Source of the DNA: Branchiostoma floridae
Taxonomy: Eukaryota > Chordata > Leptocardii > Amphioxiformes > Branchiostomatidae
Length of the DNA: 55,971 bases
Reading direction: 5' to 3'
Assembly: GCF_000003815.2 (NCBI RefSeq)
Contig: NC_049987.1
Location: forward strand, 11,639,820 to 11,695,790
In this document: piece by piece, positions 1-11,600 of the stretch
Layout: the number at the start of each line of letters is the position of its first letter
How positions within the stretch are numbered: position 1 is the first letter of the stretch
The notes under the pieces: generated by a model
What the model was told of the DNA's origin: nothing
The model's input: only the letters and a program-made list of their open reading frames with translations
Databases searched by the model: none
Program-made: the position numbers and the translations under genes

Positions 1-478
1 GCATGCAGGTAGCTTAGGCAAAGATGTTAATAATGATATACATGTTATGCAAATGAGGACTTAATTTGCACAATTAATGAGGAAATTGTATAGTTCCATT
101 GTTTTCAATAACTGGACCTCAATACATGTAACACATGTTAATTATGAAGGTGGAATATAAGCAGATACCAAATATGGTAATGAGGAATTTATTTGCATAA
201 TTTATGTAAAAATTCAAAACCGCTTTATGATCAATAATGGGAATTTTATAATTGTGACATGTGTACGTTAGTCAATGATGAACAACACCATGCATAAATT
301 ATGTTAATGTGTTGGTCAATTGCATGAAATTTACGAAAGCTCTAAATTTTCATGGAGGTATGAGGTCGCCGAACTCTAGTTAAAAACTATATCCTCCTTT
401 GGAAAATTAAGACGTATGCAAAGTAGATTTTAAGGAACATGAATGTAGATTTACTATATATTATGCTTGCTGCAACAG
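1..478. other. Intron of the upstream glycine-rich gene
   Basis: AT-rich sequence without a supported exon. It ends in the acceptor tgcaacag at 471-478, directly before the glycine-rich coding exon. Nothing else is recognisable. Confidence 0.5.
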
Positions 479-1095
479 GTGAGACGCTGAAGATCCTGGT
501 CGGACAGGAAGGCGCTGAGATCACGCGCACAGGTGTGGGGGGAGGAGGAGGAACATTTGTTACGAAGTCTGACAACACGCCACTGATCATCGCGGGGGGT
601 GGGGGAGGTGGTGGCGGGAGACTTCAGACGCATAACCTCCTGTGTGACGGGACTGTCTCAACAGCTGGGAACAAAAGTTTTGCGGAAGGTAAAACTGGTT
701 ATGGTGGGGGGATTGATGGACAAGGGGCGACAGAATGGAAGGGCGACTTCATGGGTGGGGGAGGGGGAGGGCTGCTGACAGATGGAGGGAGTGCTAAACA
801 GTGGGGAGGCAACAGTTGTGACCATGGTGGGGAAGGTGGGAAGGCGTTTGTCAATGGTGGGTTAGGGGGTCGTGGAAGACATCAAAATGCCTTCGGTGGA
901 TTTGGAGGTGGGGGAGGGGGTCACGGAGATGGGTTTGGGGCAGGGGGAGGAGGCGGTTACTCAGGCGGGGGAAGGGGATGTCGTGATGTTTTAAACGGTG
1001 GCGGAGGAGGTTCGTTTAATTCTGGTGCAGACACCAGTGGCCAGGATGGGGCCAATGATGGACCAGGGTATATAATAATTTCTGTGAAAACATAG
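479..1095 (+). CDS. Terminal exon of glycine-rich (ALK/LTK-type) domain protein
   Basis: This is the last coding exon of a + strand gene entering from the left. It starts after acceptor AG at 477-478 in phase 1 (GGT GAG ACG) and ends at TAG 1093-1095, giving about 205 codons. The ATG at 439 lies upstream of the acceptor and is probably not a start. The product opens with ETLKILVGQEG, then a run of glycines, TFVTKSDNTPLIIAGGGGG, further GGGGG blocks separated by short polar stretches with two cysteines (NLLCDG, NSCDHGG), and a closing GPGYIIISVKT. The order 'LxILVGQ, GGGGGTFV, PLIIAGGGGG' is the pattern of the extracellular glycine-rich domain of ALK/LTK receptors and related animal proteins. 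In ALK an EGF-like segment, membrane helix and kinase follow. Here a stop follows at once, so this is not a receptor kinase end. It is more likely a secreted or modular matrix protein. Upstream domains are unknown. Confidence 0.75.
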
Positions 1096-1211
1096 GGTAG
1101 GTCATGACTGGCAGCATAATCGATACATTCCACTTATAAGCCGACATATCATAAGGAGAGAACATCCTTCCATGATATGGCCTAATGTATATTTCCAGGT
1201 CTTACGAGATA

Positions 1212-1386
1212 CAAGTGGAAGCCAGTTAATTGCACGTCGGATAAACGCACACTTCGGTCAATTGCACGGCATCCCCAAATCCCGTGGTGGTGCGGTCCAA
1301 CTGCTTAACTTCGCATTATCGTACACGCCGGATAATTGCACGGGATTCGTTGGCAAATTGGGTGTGCAATTAAGCGGCTTCCATTG
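1212..1386. mobile_element. MITE with ~25-bp inverted ends and TA duplication
   Basis: The left end CAAGTGGAAGCCAGTTAATT and the right end, read in reverse complement (CAATGGAAGCCGCTTAATT), match with few changes, and both continue into GCAC. The element is flanked by TA at 1210-1211 and 1387-1388, as expected for the Tc1/mariner/pogo group. Inside, the motif ATTGCAC (or its complement) recurs at least four times, together with GGATAA. At about 175 bp it has no coding capacity. The superfamily call rests only on the TA duplication and the end style. Confidence 0.65.
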
Positions 1387-1941
1387 TAGTTGTTTCCTGT
1401 TTCACTTAGTTAATGTCAGATAAACAGCCGAGCAAATAACACAACTTATTTCATCGTCTTTGAAAGGTGAACTTGTAAACATCAGCTACATCGCCCACGA
1501 AAACATGTATGTTTCCCCGACAGATATTTTGGACATCATTGACGATACATACGTCACAGATTAAAGCAACGAGATGTCGATGATGCCATTGATATGTGGA
1601 AATTCATTTTATTGAAAGTTTGCCAAAACATTCCTACCTTAAGAGGAGGAATAGAACGAACTAGTGTTTCGCTCCAAGCATGTACACGCTAGTATTTGAA
1701 ATCATTATTGTGTTGACTTCAATGTACACAACATATAACTAGATAGGCAGACGTTCCTTCAATATGAACACATCTACGTGAATGTAAGTTCATCTGTGAC
1801 GGTAGTCAACATTATGTTACAATTTAAGACTTTATATCCGTACACAAATTAAATGAACACATCTAATTTAGGTCAACAATTCAATAATAGAAGCCTGCGG
1901 TTCACTGGGGAATGGCATGTAAATTTGACGTCCTTTTAAGT

Positions 1942-1947
1942 TTTATT
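1942..1947 (-). terminator. Possible polyadenylation signal AATAAA
   Basis: Read on the minus strand this is AATAAA, about 540 bases downstream of the Ig-receptor stop codon. A second AATAAA lies at 1608-1613. Either could end the transcript. The sequence alone cannot decide. Confidence 0.35.
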
Positions 1948-2483
1948 TGCAGTTAGATTTTTGTTGTTTTGCTTTCCTTCACCGATAACATACACGTAGA
2001 TATGTTCCACATTACACCTGTACATTCCACATGACGTAATTCAGACTAAGTTACGCAGCCTTTAAACAGGTATTGTATTTCCGTATACAAACAGATTTTT
2101 CTTCTGAAATGCCGTGGCCTTGATTTATCTCGTTGAGTTGCGACAATGTACAGCAATCTGTGATAGGCGAATGAAAGCCCGTTAAATCGTGTTTTTACAG
2201 TTTTCTGTACTCGAGATAGATACGGGATGTTTAACATAGCAGCCGATAAGGATATTATATATCCATAGTATTGTACCATTTTACACTATTATGATTCACT
2301 TTATAGCAATAGCAGTCATTTCCACAACATTTAAAGACTGTTTTAGATCTTGTACATTAACATTCGAAAAGTGATATTCAAACACAGAATAACAAATTTC
2401 ATTTGTTGAACAAATTTCATTTGTTGTGTTCTCACTAATTTTCTCTATTGTTTGCTGGCTTACATTTTGTCCAATAAAGCATG

Positions 2484-2603
2484 TTACAATGATTGCTGTT
2501 CGTTGATGACGTTGTCCAGCTGGGTCCGTCTGGCTGTAGCCCGTTTCCCGCCAAGCGTCAGGCGGCCGTGACTGTGTCTGGTCGGAGGGTGGGGATGACC
2601 GAG
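2484..2603 (-). CDS. Ig receptor last coding exon (tentative)
   Basis: The acceptor gatactctccag at 2604-2605, used in phase 0, gives a 39-residue basic tail ending RTQLDNVINEQQSL, with stop TAA at 2486-2484. The pyrimidine tract is weak. Another in-exon acceptor (ccagacacag) also fits phase 0 and opens a different, longer frame. The C-terminus is therefore uncertain, although an exon here is likely from the GC-rich composition against AT-rich flanks. Confidence 0.5.
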   Translation of the reverse strand, partial: LGHPHPPTRHSHGRLTLGGKRATARRTQLDNVINEQQSL

Positions 2604-5600
2604 CTGGAGAGTATCAACAACACATTGAAATTTTCATCGTAGAGTCTATGCCTTTTATGGCATTTGTCATTCACAACTGCATTATATAAAAGGGATGATT
2701 CATTTTCATGGGCACTGCATGGTGCTCAGGTGTGTTTTTTTTTTTGGAAAGCGTAGGTTTACTCTGAACTGAAAACTCAGATGGTGCTTGGATGAATTTG
2801 TCTTACCGGTTCGTGGAAGATCCCGTCCCCCTGTAGGTCCTCTCCGTCTGGCCGGTGTCGTTCCACCGTAGAGTAGGGCGGGAGAGTCGAGGGGTGGGCT
2901 AGGCCTGAGGAATGCCAAGATAGTTTCATTACAAGCGGCATCAAATTCAGTTTGAGAAAGTAATTGTGTTCTTGTTACGTACAAGTTTCACCTGTCGTGC
3001 TTGGTAATTTCTCTTTTATGCAAGCAAGTCCAAGGAAAATAGAACTTCAAACGATGAAGCTATGTGGTCAAAGTGCCGTTCAATTCAGAAATGATAGCTA
3101 TATGGCATGTCAACAGCAAACTCAAAGCCTCTACAGATCGAAAAAGTGTAAAACTGTTTGAGCTTAAGGATTTTGTGAACAGCCATGATTAGGATCATAG
3201 TAAACGTCCATGGGTACCTGTATAGGTCAATCCGATAGCTGTCCAGTCCTTGTCCACTCTCGGCGGCGGTCGTGGCTTTAGAGTACCCTCCATCTCATGT
3301 AGCTCCAGATCCTCCACACCGGAGTCTATGGTGCCAGTCTTGTGTGCGTATTTAGGTACCGGGGGCATGGGGCGGGGCGCAGACATATTCTTATCATCTG
3401 TGTAGGAGTAGGAAAGAACTTTCAGAATGTTCCTTATTATGATCATCATAATGCCAGAGACGCCAAATGTATCTACACTCCAAAACACAATGGCTCTGAG
3501 AGGTCATGGAAGCAAGTGTTTAAGTAGAAAGTTACGCAGAAAGTAACATACGTATCGTTGCAAGTCTAACTTGAAACGTCACTCCTGTTTGAGTTTAATT
3601 TTAGTCAGATGCACAATAATAAGCTTGACAATATACATATCAATTTACAATACTTCATTTCAATAATTATTGTTTCTGGTTACTTATTTGTTACAGTACA
3701 CAGTTTTTAAGAGTTTGCTCAGTGCAAGGTCACTTTGGGGCACAGAACTACGCTCACGGTGTCAGTCAGATACATCGAGCTTCGGCAAGTTCGACTAGCT
3801 GACTCATTAGGCAAAGCAGGGGTAAGAAGGCTGCTCGGGAAATTCCTAATCCATTTAGCCCGAATGACTTGATCCACTCACACCGGAAAGGACCCCTACT
3901 CTTTTCGATTAGTGTGAGAGGTTCTTTTACGTGCTCCGGGTTTGTCTCTCCACAAAAACCTCAAAAGCAATTTAACGTCCTATTCGAGGGACGGCCCTAG
4001 CCTAAGCTAGGTACTAGTACTCATTTTTCACCTGAGAAGTAAGGAAAGCTACATCGACGGAAATACTAGTGCAATCACATAGAAATTGAGGAGTATGTCT
4101 ATACTAAATCAAAGCTGGATTGCCTTGCCGTTTTACCTGTTCGTAGTCCCCCGCAGATCCAGCCTCTCCTCCTGGCCAGCAGCAGCCCGATCACCAGCCC
4201 TGCCAGCACGATCATGGCGGCTATCGTGATGGCGATCACAGTGGCCAGGGAACGGTACGACTCTACACGGCCAAAACATGCAAACAGATTAACGGTGGAT
4301 TCTTTTACTTGATATGTGTGACTGTTCTACAATAAAGGAAAGTCATAGATGGTTGTCACTGACGAAAGACACCGGATGGTGGCTGAAAAGTCTGATCGTT
4401 TCGAAAATCATATCCAGTTGCTTGATTTTGAGTTGCTTTTTGGCGTACCTTAGTACCTGGATGTCTAACCTTCAGCAACGAAATTCATAGATATGCACCT
4501 GTCTATACGGCCTAAGCGCCTATGCCCTTAATTTGATCCTCTTCGTAAGGTTCTCCCATGCACCCTCTATCCAATATGTCATTGAAACATGTCTTTGGAG
4601 TCGTTGACGCGTCTTTCAAACAACAAGAATTTATATGACAACTCAGAAGACCTGATCCTCTGTTGTAATAACCAGATGAGTGGTGGCTATGGGCCACTGC
4701 AGAAGTGTCTGTCATCATAGATAAACCCCCATGACAAAATACTTAATTCCACCGTTTAATTTTGTATTTCATAATCGCCTATAATTACTTAATGACGGGT
4801 TTACAACAGACAATTGGAAAGTAGCACGGTGTAAAATCATCCGAGGGCAATCAGTACCATGGAGACCACCTAGTGGTTGAATATTTCTTCCATATTTCAT
4901 TCGAGTCCATATAACGTGAAACAACCTACCCGTGACATTGAGATGGATTTCCCGCTGTGCAGTACCAAACATGTTCGCTGCGTGGCACACATAAGTGCCG
5001 CCATTGCTTATGGCTACGTTCTTGAGTGTGAGGGACGACGACTTCTCATCCTTACTGGAGCTTTCCTTCACGCTAGTGTCTCCCTGTACATGGCTCAGCT
5101 CCACCTCAACACCCTGGGTGTCACGCCATAACCACGTGATTTTGGTGGGGAGGGGATCGGCTCTGACGTCACAGGTAAGGCTGGTCGCTTCTCCTTCCGT
5201 GGAGGAAATTACGTCACTAGTCTCTTCCCTTATTTGTGGTCGGCCTAAATGACAAACAAAATCATCCAAATCAAAAAATGTTGACAGTTTCTTTCCAATC
5301 ATTTTTCTCAGTTCGCTACATCTACATCTTTACATATAGTGGATTCTTATAATAATGCATACACTACACAGGGACAAATAGCATTTAAAAAGTCGTTATA
5401 CGTGTATATCAATCTATGATCTCACCGACGACGTCTATAAAAGTTTCTTTTGTCACTTCCGGAAAGTCTTTCGTTGTGGCGACGCACTCATACGTCCCCT
5501 CGATATCATACCGCACCCTGTGGAACCGCAGCGGGTTTTCCCAGTACAAACTTGTATCCTTCCGCCGCCAGCGGATTCGAGGTTTGGGGTTCCCGTCAGC

Positions 5601-8600
5601 GAGACACTCCAGGGAGAAATTATCCTGACCGTTCAAAATTGTGACTTTCTTCTCCATCGTGGGGTCGATCCAAGGGCGGTCTGAAACATAAAAACAAAAG
5701 TCAGATCTTTTGTAAACCAGCAGCTTTTGCGTTTTTGTCCATAAAGCGCTGGATGTTTTCAACTCGAATAAACTCGACTTTATTTCCTCCGACAGTTAGG
5801 TAGTAACATCGACTCTCATAATTCCACCGGATGCCATAATACAGCCACATTTAAAGAACACTGTTATAGAGACCTTTTGAGATTTTTTTAAACATTGAAG
5901 TGTATGAAGTGATGCTTAATATATCTCAGGATTACTGATGCTTCATTATTGGAACATCTCTTTGAATTACTTCATCTATTTATTTCTCATGTGGTGGTAT
6001 TATGGCATCAGTTGATGTTATAGAATTTGCGCACAATTTACGTTAGTTTGGCCGTCATGCAATATCTATTTTACATCATAACGTGTTCCCTGTGCGTGCA
6101 TAGTTCAACATAAGCCCACTCACACAGCACGCTGAGTGTGATAGTCCCCCTCCCGCTCGGTGCCACCCCGTTGTCGGCCGTACACTGATAGGTGCCGCCG
6201 TCGTACCTGGTCACCTTAGGCAGGTTCAGGGTCGGCTTCCTGGAGCGGAGGAACCTACACACTCTCCATTAGCTGGCACTCAGACGTGCGGTTGATGTAT
6301 GGATGTTACAACGTATTTGTAAAATGATCTGCTATGCATGTATTTCTTGTTTAAACAGTGTTATGTCCAACACCTGGTGATAACACCGTGGCAACTATTG
6401 CAGGCCTAGAGCGTCTCTTGCTTGTAGTCTTATAATACATTAGCACGGGCTAAAAGACTTCAAGCGGGAGAATCCCTCCAACAGTAATACGCTAACAACA
6501 CATCTGTCATAACGTTATGATTAAACATAATTTGTCAGATGGTCTATTGAAAACACGACATTCCACCTGGACGTATACTACAGCACCAGATATCTCAAGT
6601 AAAGAAAAATGCGCATGCCATGAAACTATAAAACTATGAAATAGACTTTGATATTGCTTTGTGCCATGAGTGTATTCCTGACAGTGCGTTCTTTGTGTAT
6701 TTGTAGCGATGTGATATTTTTTTTGTTGATTAGAACACATTAATAAGAGCTAGGTGAGACTGAAATATCTGGGTTGAATTTTCATGTGTATCATTGAAAT
6801 ACAGTGGGGAATATAGAAGTAATTATCTGTTCTGAATATGACTTGTATCTGTTTGAGCCCGGAGTATTCTTCTGAGTTTTCTGTACCACTTGGTAAATTT
6901 TTGTTGAATACAACCATTAATAACGCCAAGGTGAAACTGAAATATCTGGATTGGAATTTTCATGTGCATCCTTGAAATGCAGTGGGGAATATAGAAGTAA
7001 TTAACTGTTCTAAATATGACTTGTAGCAGATTGAGCCCTGAGTATTCGTCTGAGTATTTTTGTATCACTTGGTAGATTTCTGTTGAATATAACTATTAAT
7101 AACGCCAAGGTGAAACTGCAAGATCTGAATTGAATTTTCATGTGTATCCTTGAAATACAGTGGGGGATATGAAAGTAATTAACTGCTCTGATTATGACTT
7201 GTAGCAGTGTGAGCATGATTAATTCTAAAGCCTTTCAAGCCCACAATTGAAGGGATGGTGCGGTAATTACAGGAGGAGGGTCGGCGCCAAGATGTCCTGT
7301 GTGGAAACAACTGATTCTCCCCTCAACCTGTAAAAGCACATGATCCCCCAGGATAGACTATGACTTTCACTAGCTAAGGCCTACGTCACATTTCCAAACC
7401 GGGGCCCGACCGGGCAGCTTTCGGGAACGAAAACTAAAGTATGATATAAAAGACACCAAACTACATAAGACGTAAAGAGAATAGTCGTAGGCATTATTTG
7501 TGTATATTGTTATGTATAAATTTCTACTTTTCGTTTCCGCAAAGAGCCCGACAGTGTCTGTGACGTTATTCTTAATAATTGAGTTATCACCCTGGTTAAA
7601 GTAGCAAAATGCATCATACATGCGCAATGTAAGATAATAATTTTATTTTTCCAAATTAAACAAAGCAAAATGTATCAATGATCTCCTACCTCTCGTCCCC
7701 TCTGATAGGAAAGGGATGCCCCAGTTTTTCCCATGTTATCATGGCCTGGGGGTTACTGTCTACTGCGCATGTCAGGTTGGTTGGCATTCCCTCCTTGACG
7801 TGGATGGAGGATTTCGGCACGTTGACGGTGGGTGGGTCTGAAACAAGATGTGAATATGAACATGAGTCTTTTTCTTGACAAGGTGTGTTCCAGCCCAGAT
7901 CCTACAGGTTATATCTAAACGGTAGATTCCTTGTTGATTAGTAAGTCGATAAAGTTTAGACATACAGGTATTAAGATACATAATACAACATATGTTTAAG
8001 CAACCAGGAAAGATTTTCAACGGTCAGATATTTAAGATACCATCTGTAACTGACGAAAGACACTGGATGCTATATGAAAACGAAACGTCTGACTGTTTGC
8101 AAAACATATAACGTTTCTTGACCTTTGTATCGGTTAGATTTCCTACTTTTGACACATGACAACACGTGATATCTTTTTATGAAACCAAGGAAGTCTCTCT
8201 ATAATGCTCATAATGAAACCCACTCATTGCAAAGTTCGGAAAGAAGCAGTTTTATTTTCTTATCTTCAGTTACCTGTAGTAGTTTCTTATACAAATATAC
8301 CACTTACAGTGAATTCGAAGAATCCTGAAGGAGGTCTTCGGTTTGACCAGGTTCGGGAACCGCTGGTCAGACGTACAGGACAGGTTCGCCCCGTTATCCC
8401 ACTTGCTGACCGCCTCTACAGTCAGGGTCTGGACGATCCGAGTCCCACTAGTCTCCGTGCTGACGTAGGCCGGATCCACCTCACGTGACCCATTGTACCA
8501 CGTGACCTGGGGAGGGGGGTGACCACCGGTACAGGTACAGGTGAGGATGAGTCGCTGAGAGGAGATGACAGGAGTCTGTCCTCCGGATATGGACGGTGGT

Positions 8601-11600
8601 CTCGGCAACGGAACTGGAAAAAAACAACTCTAGGTCAGTAAATGCCATGCAGGTGATATCAGGAATAGGATTGATAGTATACGAATTTCTCCATGCTTTC
8701 CACACAACGTTTCTTCAAGTAACTTTGGCCCTCTTGCATTATTCATTATATTTATAGACTGAAACACCATTATCTTGACCTTCTCCCACTCCACAAAGTA
8801 CATATAATGCACTTTATACGTACAAAGGAATGCACCATCCAGCTAGTCAACTTGATCATGCTACCTTGTTTATTTAACTTGTTTATTTACATCACCTGAC
8901 ATTACAGGTAAGGGGTCGAGGTTCATAGGTCAACTAGACATAATATCATAGAGCCTGAATTCCAGAAAGCTGATATGATTTGCTCGAATATGTATTAGGA
9001 TATCCACTCCACCTTTAAGTTAAAGATATTTACTCCGAGACTAAGCAGTATAACTCTCTTTAGGGTGGTACCATGTTGTGATTTTCCTTTATCTGTTCTT
9101 ACCTACGACAGTAAGTGTCGCCTGTGCCGGTTTCAGCCCAAACGTACTGCATCTGTAGTTCCCCTGATCCGACAGCTTAGTGTCGGAGATTTGTAAGTTG
9201 TATACACCTCTGGAGTGATCCCCGGTAATCCGGTACCGAGGATAATCCGGATTTACAACATCTCCGTTGGCAATGATCTGGAAATCCGGAGGTCCCATCC
9301 ACGACACCACAGCACGTGATGAAAGGTTATCTATTGCACATTGTAGGGTGACTCTTTGGCCCTGTAATACAGCTGTCGACTTCGGCGCCACGCGATATCT
9401 TGCCGCATCAGCTGGAATAGAAGTTGAAAAGATGAAAAAATGGCCAAGCATTTGCTACATCCGTATAAGGTTAGATGATTTACAATTTGAGCGAATTCAA
9501 TACAAATATGTTGTAGCCACATTAACGTATGATTAGGGCGCATGTCTATACGATTACGGAAAGTAATTTCTTCTAGTACTAAAAATCATCGAAAATGATG
9601 TCGTCAGAATGTTACAAGGTACAAAAACCCAAATTAACATGGACCAGAAATCTGAAATTGTTCATTCCTGTAACCATATAAAATTTAGTTCATGCTAAAA
9701 TGACATTGATCTGATGTTGTTCCAGTCAATTATCATGTCTGTACTTCTCCTTGATAATTGACTGGAACAACGACAAGAATCTGAAGTTCATGACTGAGTG
9801 CAATCATTTTGGTGTTTATCTTCTGTGGAAGAGAGTTATGTCATGACGTAAGTTGACATTTCAGTCCATAACGTTACTAATGTTTCATATCATATTCAAT
9901 CTACTCGCATCACGACTCCTCCATGTTTCCCAACCCCCGGAACACTGAAGTTCGCTGTCCAATTGGTGTTGTTGATGTAGCGTAGATGATCCCCTAGCGA
10001 TCCCCTGCCCTTTACCTACACTTGAACCTGTGGTATTTGCAGAGCCCTCACCTGTGCCGATATGTATGTCGGATCATAGAGTGATCTATCTGACATGTTT
10101 ATCTTCGTGACCTTTTCACACACGCAGTCGGCGTCGTCAGTACGTACTGAGCCGCTGGTTAAAGTGCTCCATCATGTCTGCCGCAGTCAGAAGTTCGGCA
10201 AAGATTGGCGTTGGGAGGCAAAGGTCATGGCAAGAAGAAGCTATAAACGTGGTTGTTTGTGATCTTTCCTCCTAGGTAAATGTTCTGTTGCTCGGGATCA
10301 TAGATAACGCAGTAAGAAAGTCGAAAGAATAATGTACCAGGTATACAAATGCCAGCTTTGGCCGTAGGTGTTGGCTTATTTTTAAAGTTACAGTTACATA
10401 ATGTGCGCCTTTCAATGCTTTGGAAATGTAAACGTTGATTTGAAGATGGCGACGGCGATAAGCTTCCTGATGCAGAAACGAGAATGGCCTCAGCATCGCG
10501 TTATCAGAAAACAGTGAACTCGACGATATACATCAGATAGAAAAGTTAACAATTCAACACCATGTTCGAGGATTGCTTCCGACGTGACCAGTGTCATCCT
10601 TGCGAACAGATGGTGCGCGGCAACAGGTCTGTAGTTTCCTGGTATGTGTGGGATAATGAGGCGTTTGACGGATGGAAAATACAGATAAACTTGTTTCAGG
10701 TCACAGAGGTGGTAGTAACGCCAGCTGGTGTGTACTGATGTCTAGAATCTACTCATTATCGGCGCGCTCTCCACACCTTCACATGAAGGTGGTGGAACGC
10801 CATGTGGCCAATTTTTTCCTATTTCTATTTGCTTTTGGACAGATGAGGACAATGCGGCACTTCACTCAAGTTATAACTTATATTAACAGTACCGCATACA
10901 CAGTTCAGACAGAAGGCAAAAGCAGTCTTTTCTTTTACCTCCCCGACCAAAATCAGGTCTTCATTTTTACACCTGGGTGAAGTGAGGAAAGTCGTGTTAA
11001 GTACCTATCCCTGAAGGGCACAATGTCGGGGGCACGGCGCGTATCGAACTCGGGACCTATAGATTACGAGTTGAACGCTCTACCAGTTAAGGTGGTATCT
11101 CACTGTACTTGGGGCACCAGTGAGGCACTGTGGGGTTCATAGATGACTCAACGAATTTCAGACATAAAGAACAAATTTTCTTACGTTTTGTGTATTTTGT
11201 TGCCTTCTAAGTCATAGTTTTACGCAATATCTAAATCATAAAACATCGGCGAAAATAACACGGGGCCGTAGTGAACGAACCCCGCAGTGCCGCACCGGTA
11301 CCCCAAGTGCAGTGAGATACCACCTTTACGCCACTCACGACGCCAGTATTTGTGGCCGGTTGATGAATAAATTAGGCCACCGTGTCAGTTATGGCCCGTG
11401 TCATGCACGACTGGCTCATAGGGGGCGTAAAGATAAGGGCAAAGTGTCCATAAAACAAATTCCCCTGGAAATGTACTAACGAAGACTTACGCGTAGATAG
11501 CGGTCGATAACACCAAATTCACGGTTGTCCTTGAAGGGGTCTTAGTTTTAACAGCGCGTTTTTGGAGTTGCATACAGTCATATGTATGGGGATCGATCCA

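Larger units (their letters stand above)
1096..2483. other. Convergent 3' region between two genes
   Basis: Space between the stop of the glycine-rich gene and the minus-strand stop of the Ig receptor. It holds a small inverted-repeat element (1212-1386) and, on the minus strand, two possible polyadenylation signals (AATAAA read from 1942-1947 and 1608-1613). No further exon is supported. Confidence 0.5.

Noticed and set aside
10446-10517. Short ATG frame MATAISFLMQKREWPQHRVI... in an AAGATGGCGAC context
   Set aside because: Only 23 codons, with no downstream exon. One motif alone does not make a gene.
11030-11089. Possible tRNA gene (B-box-like sequence)
   Set aside because: It is part of a SINE: a second dispersed copy exists, the head is interrupted and no cloverleaf is complete.
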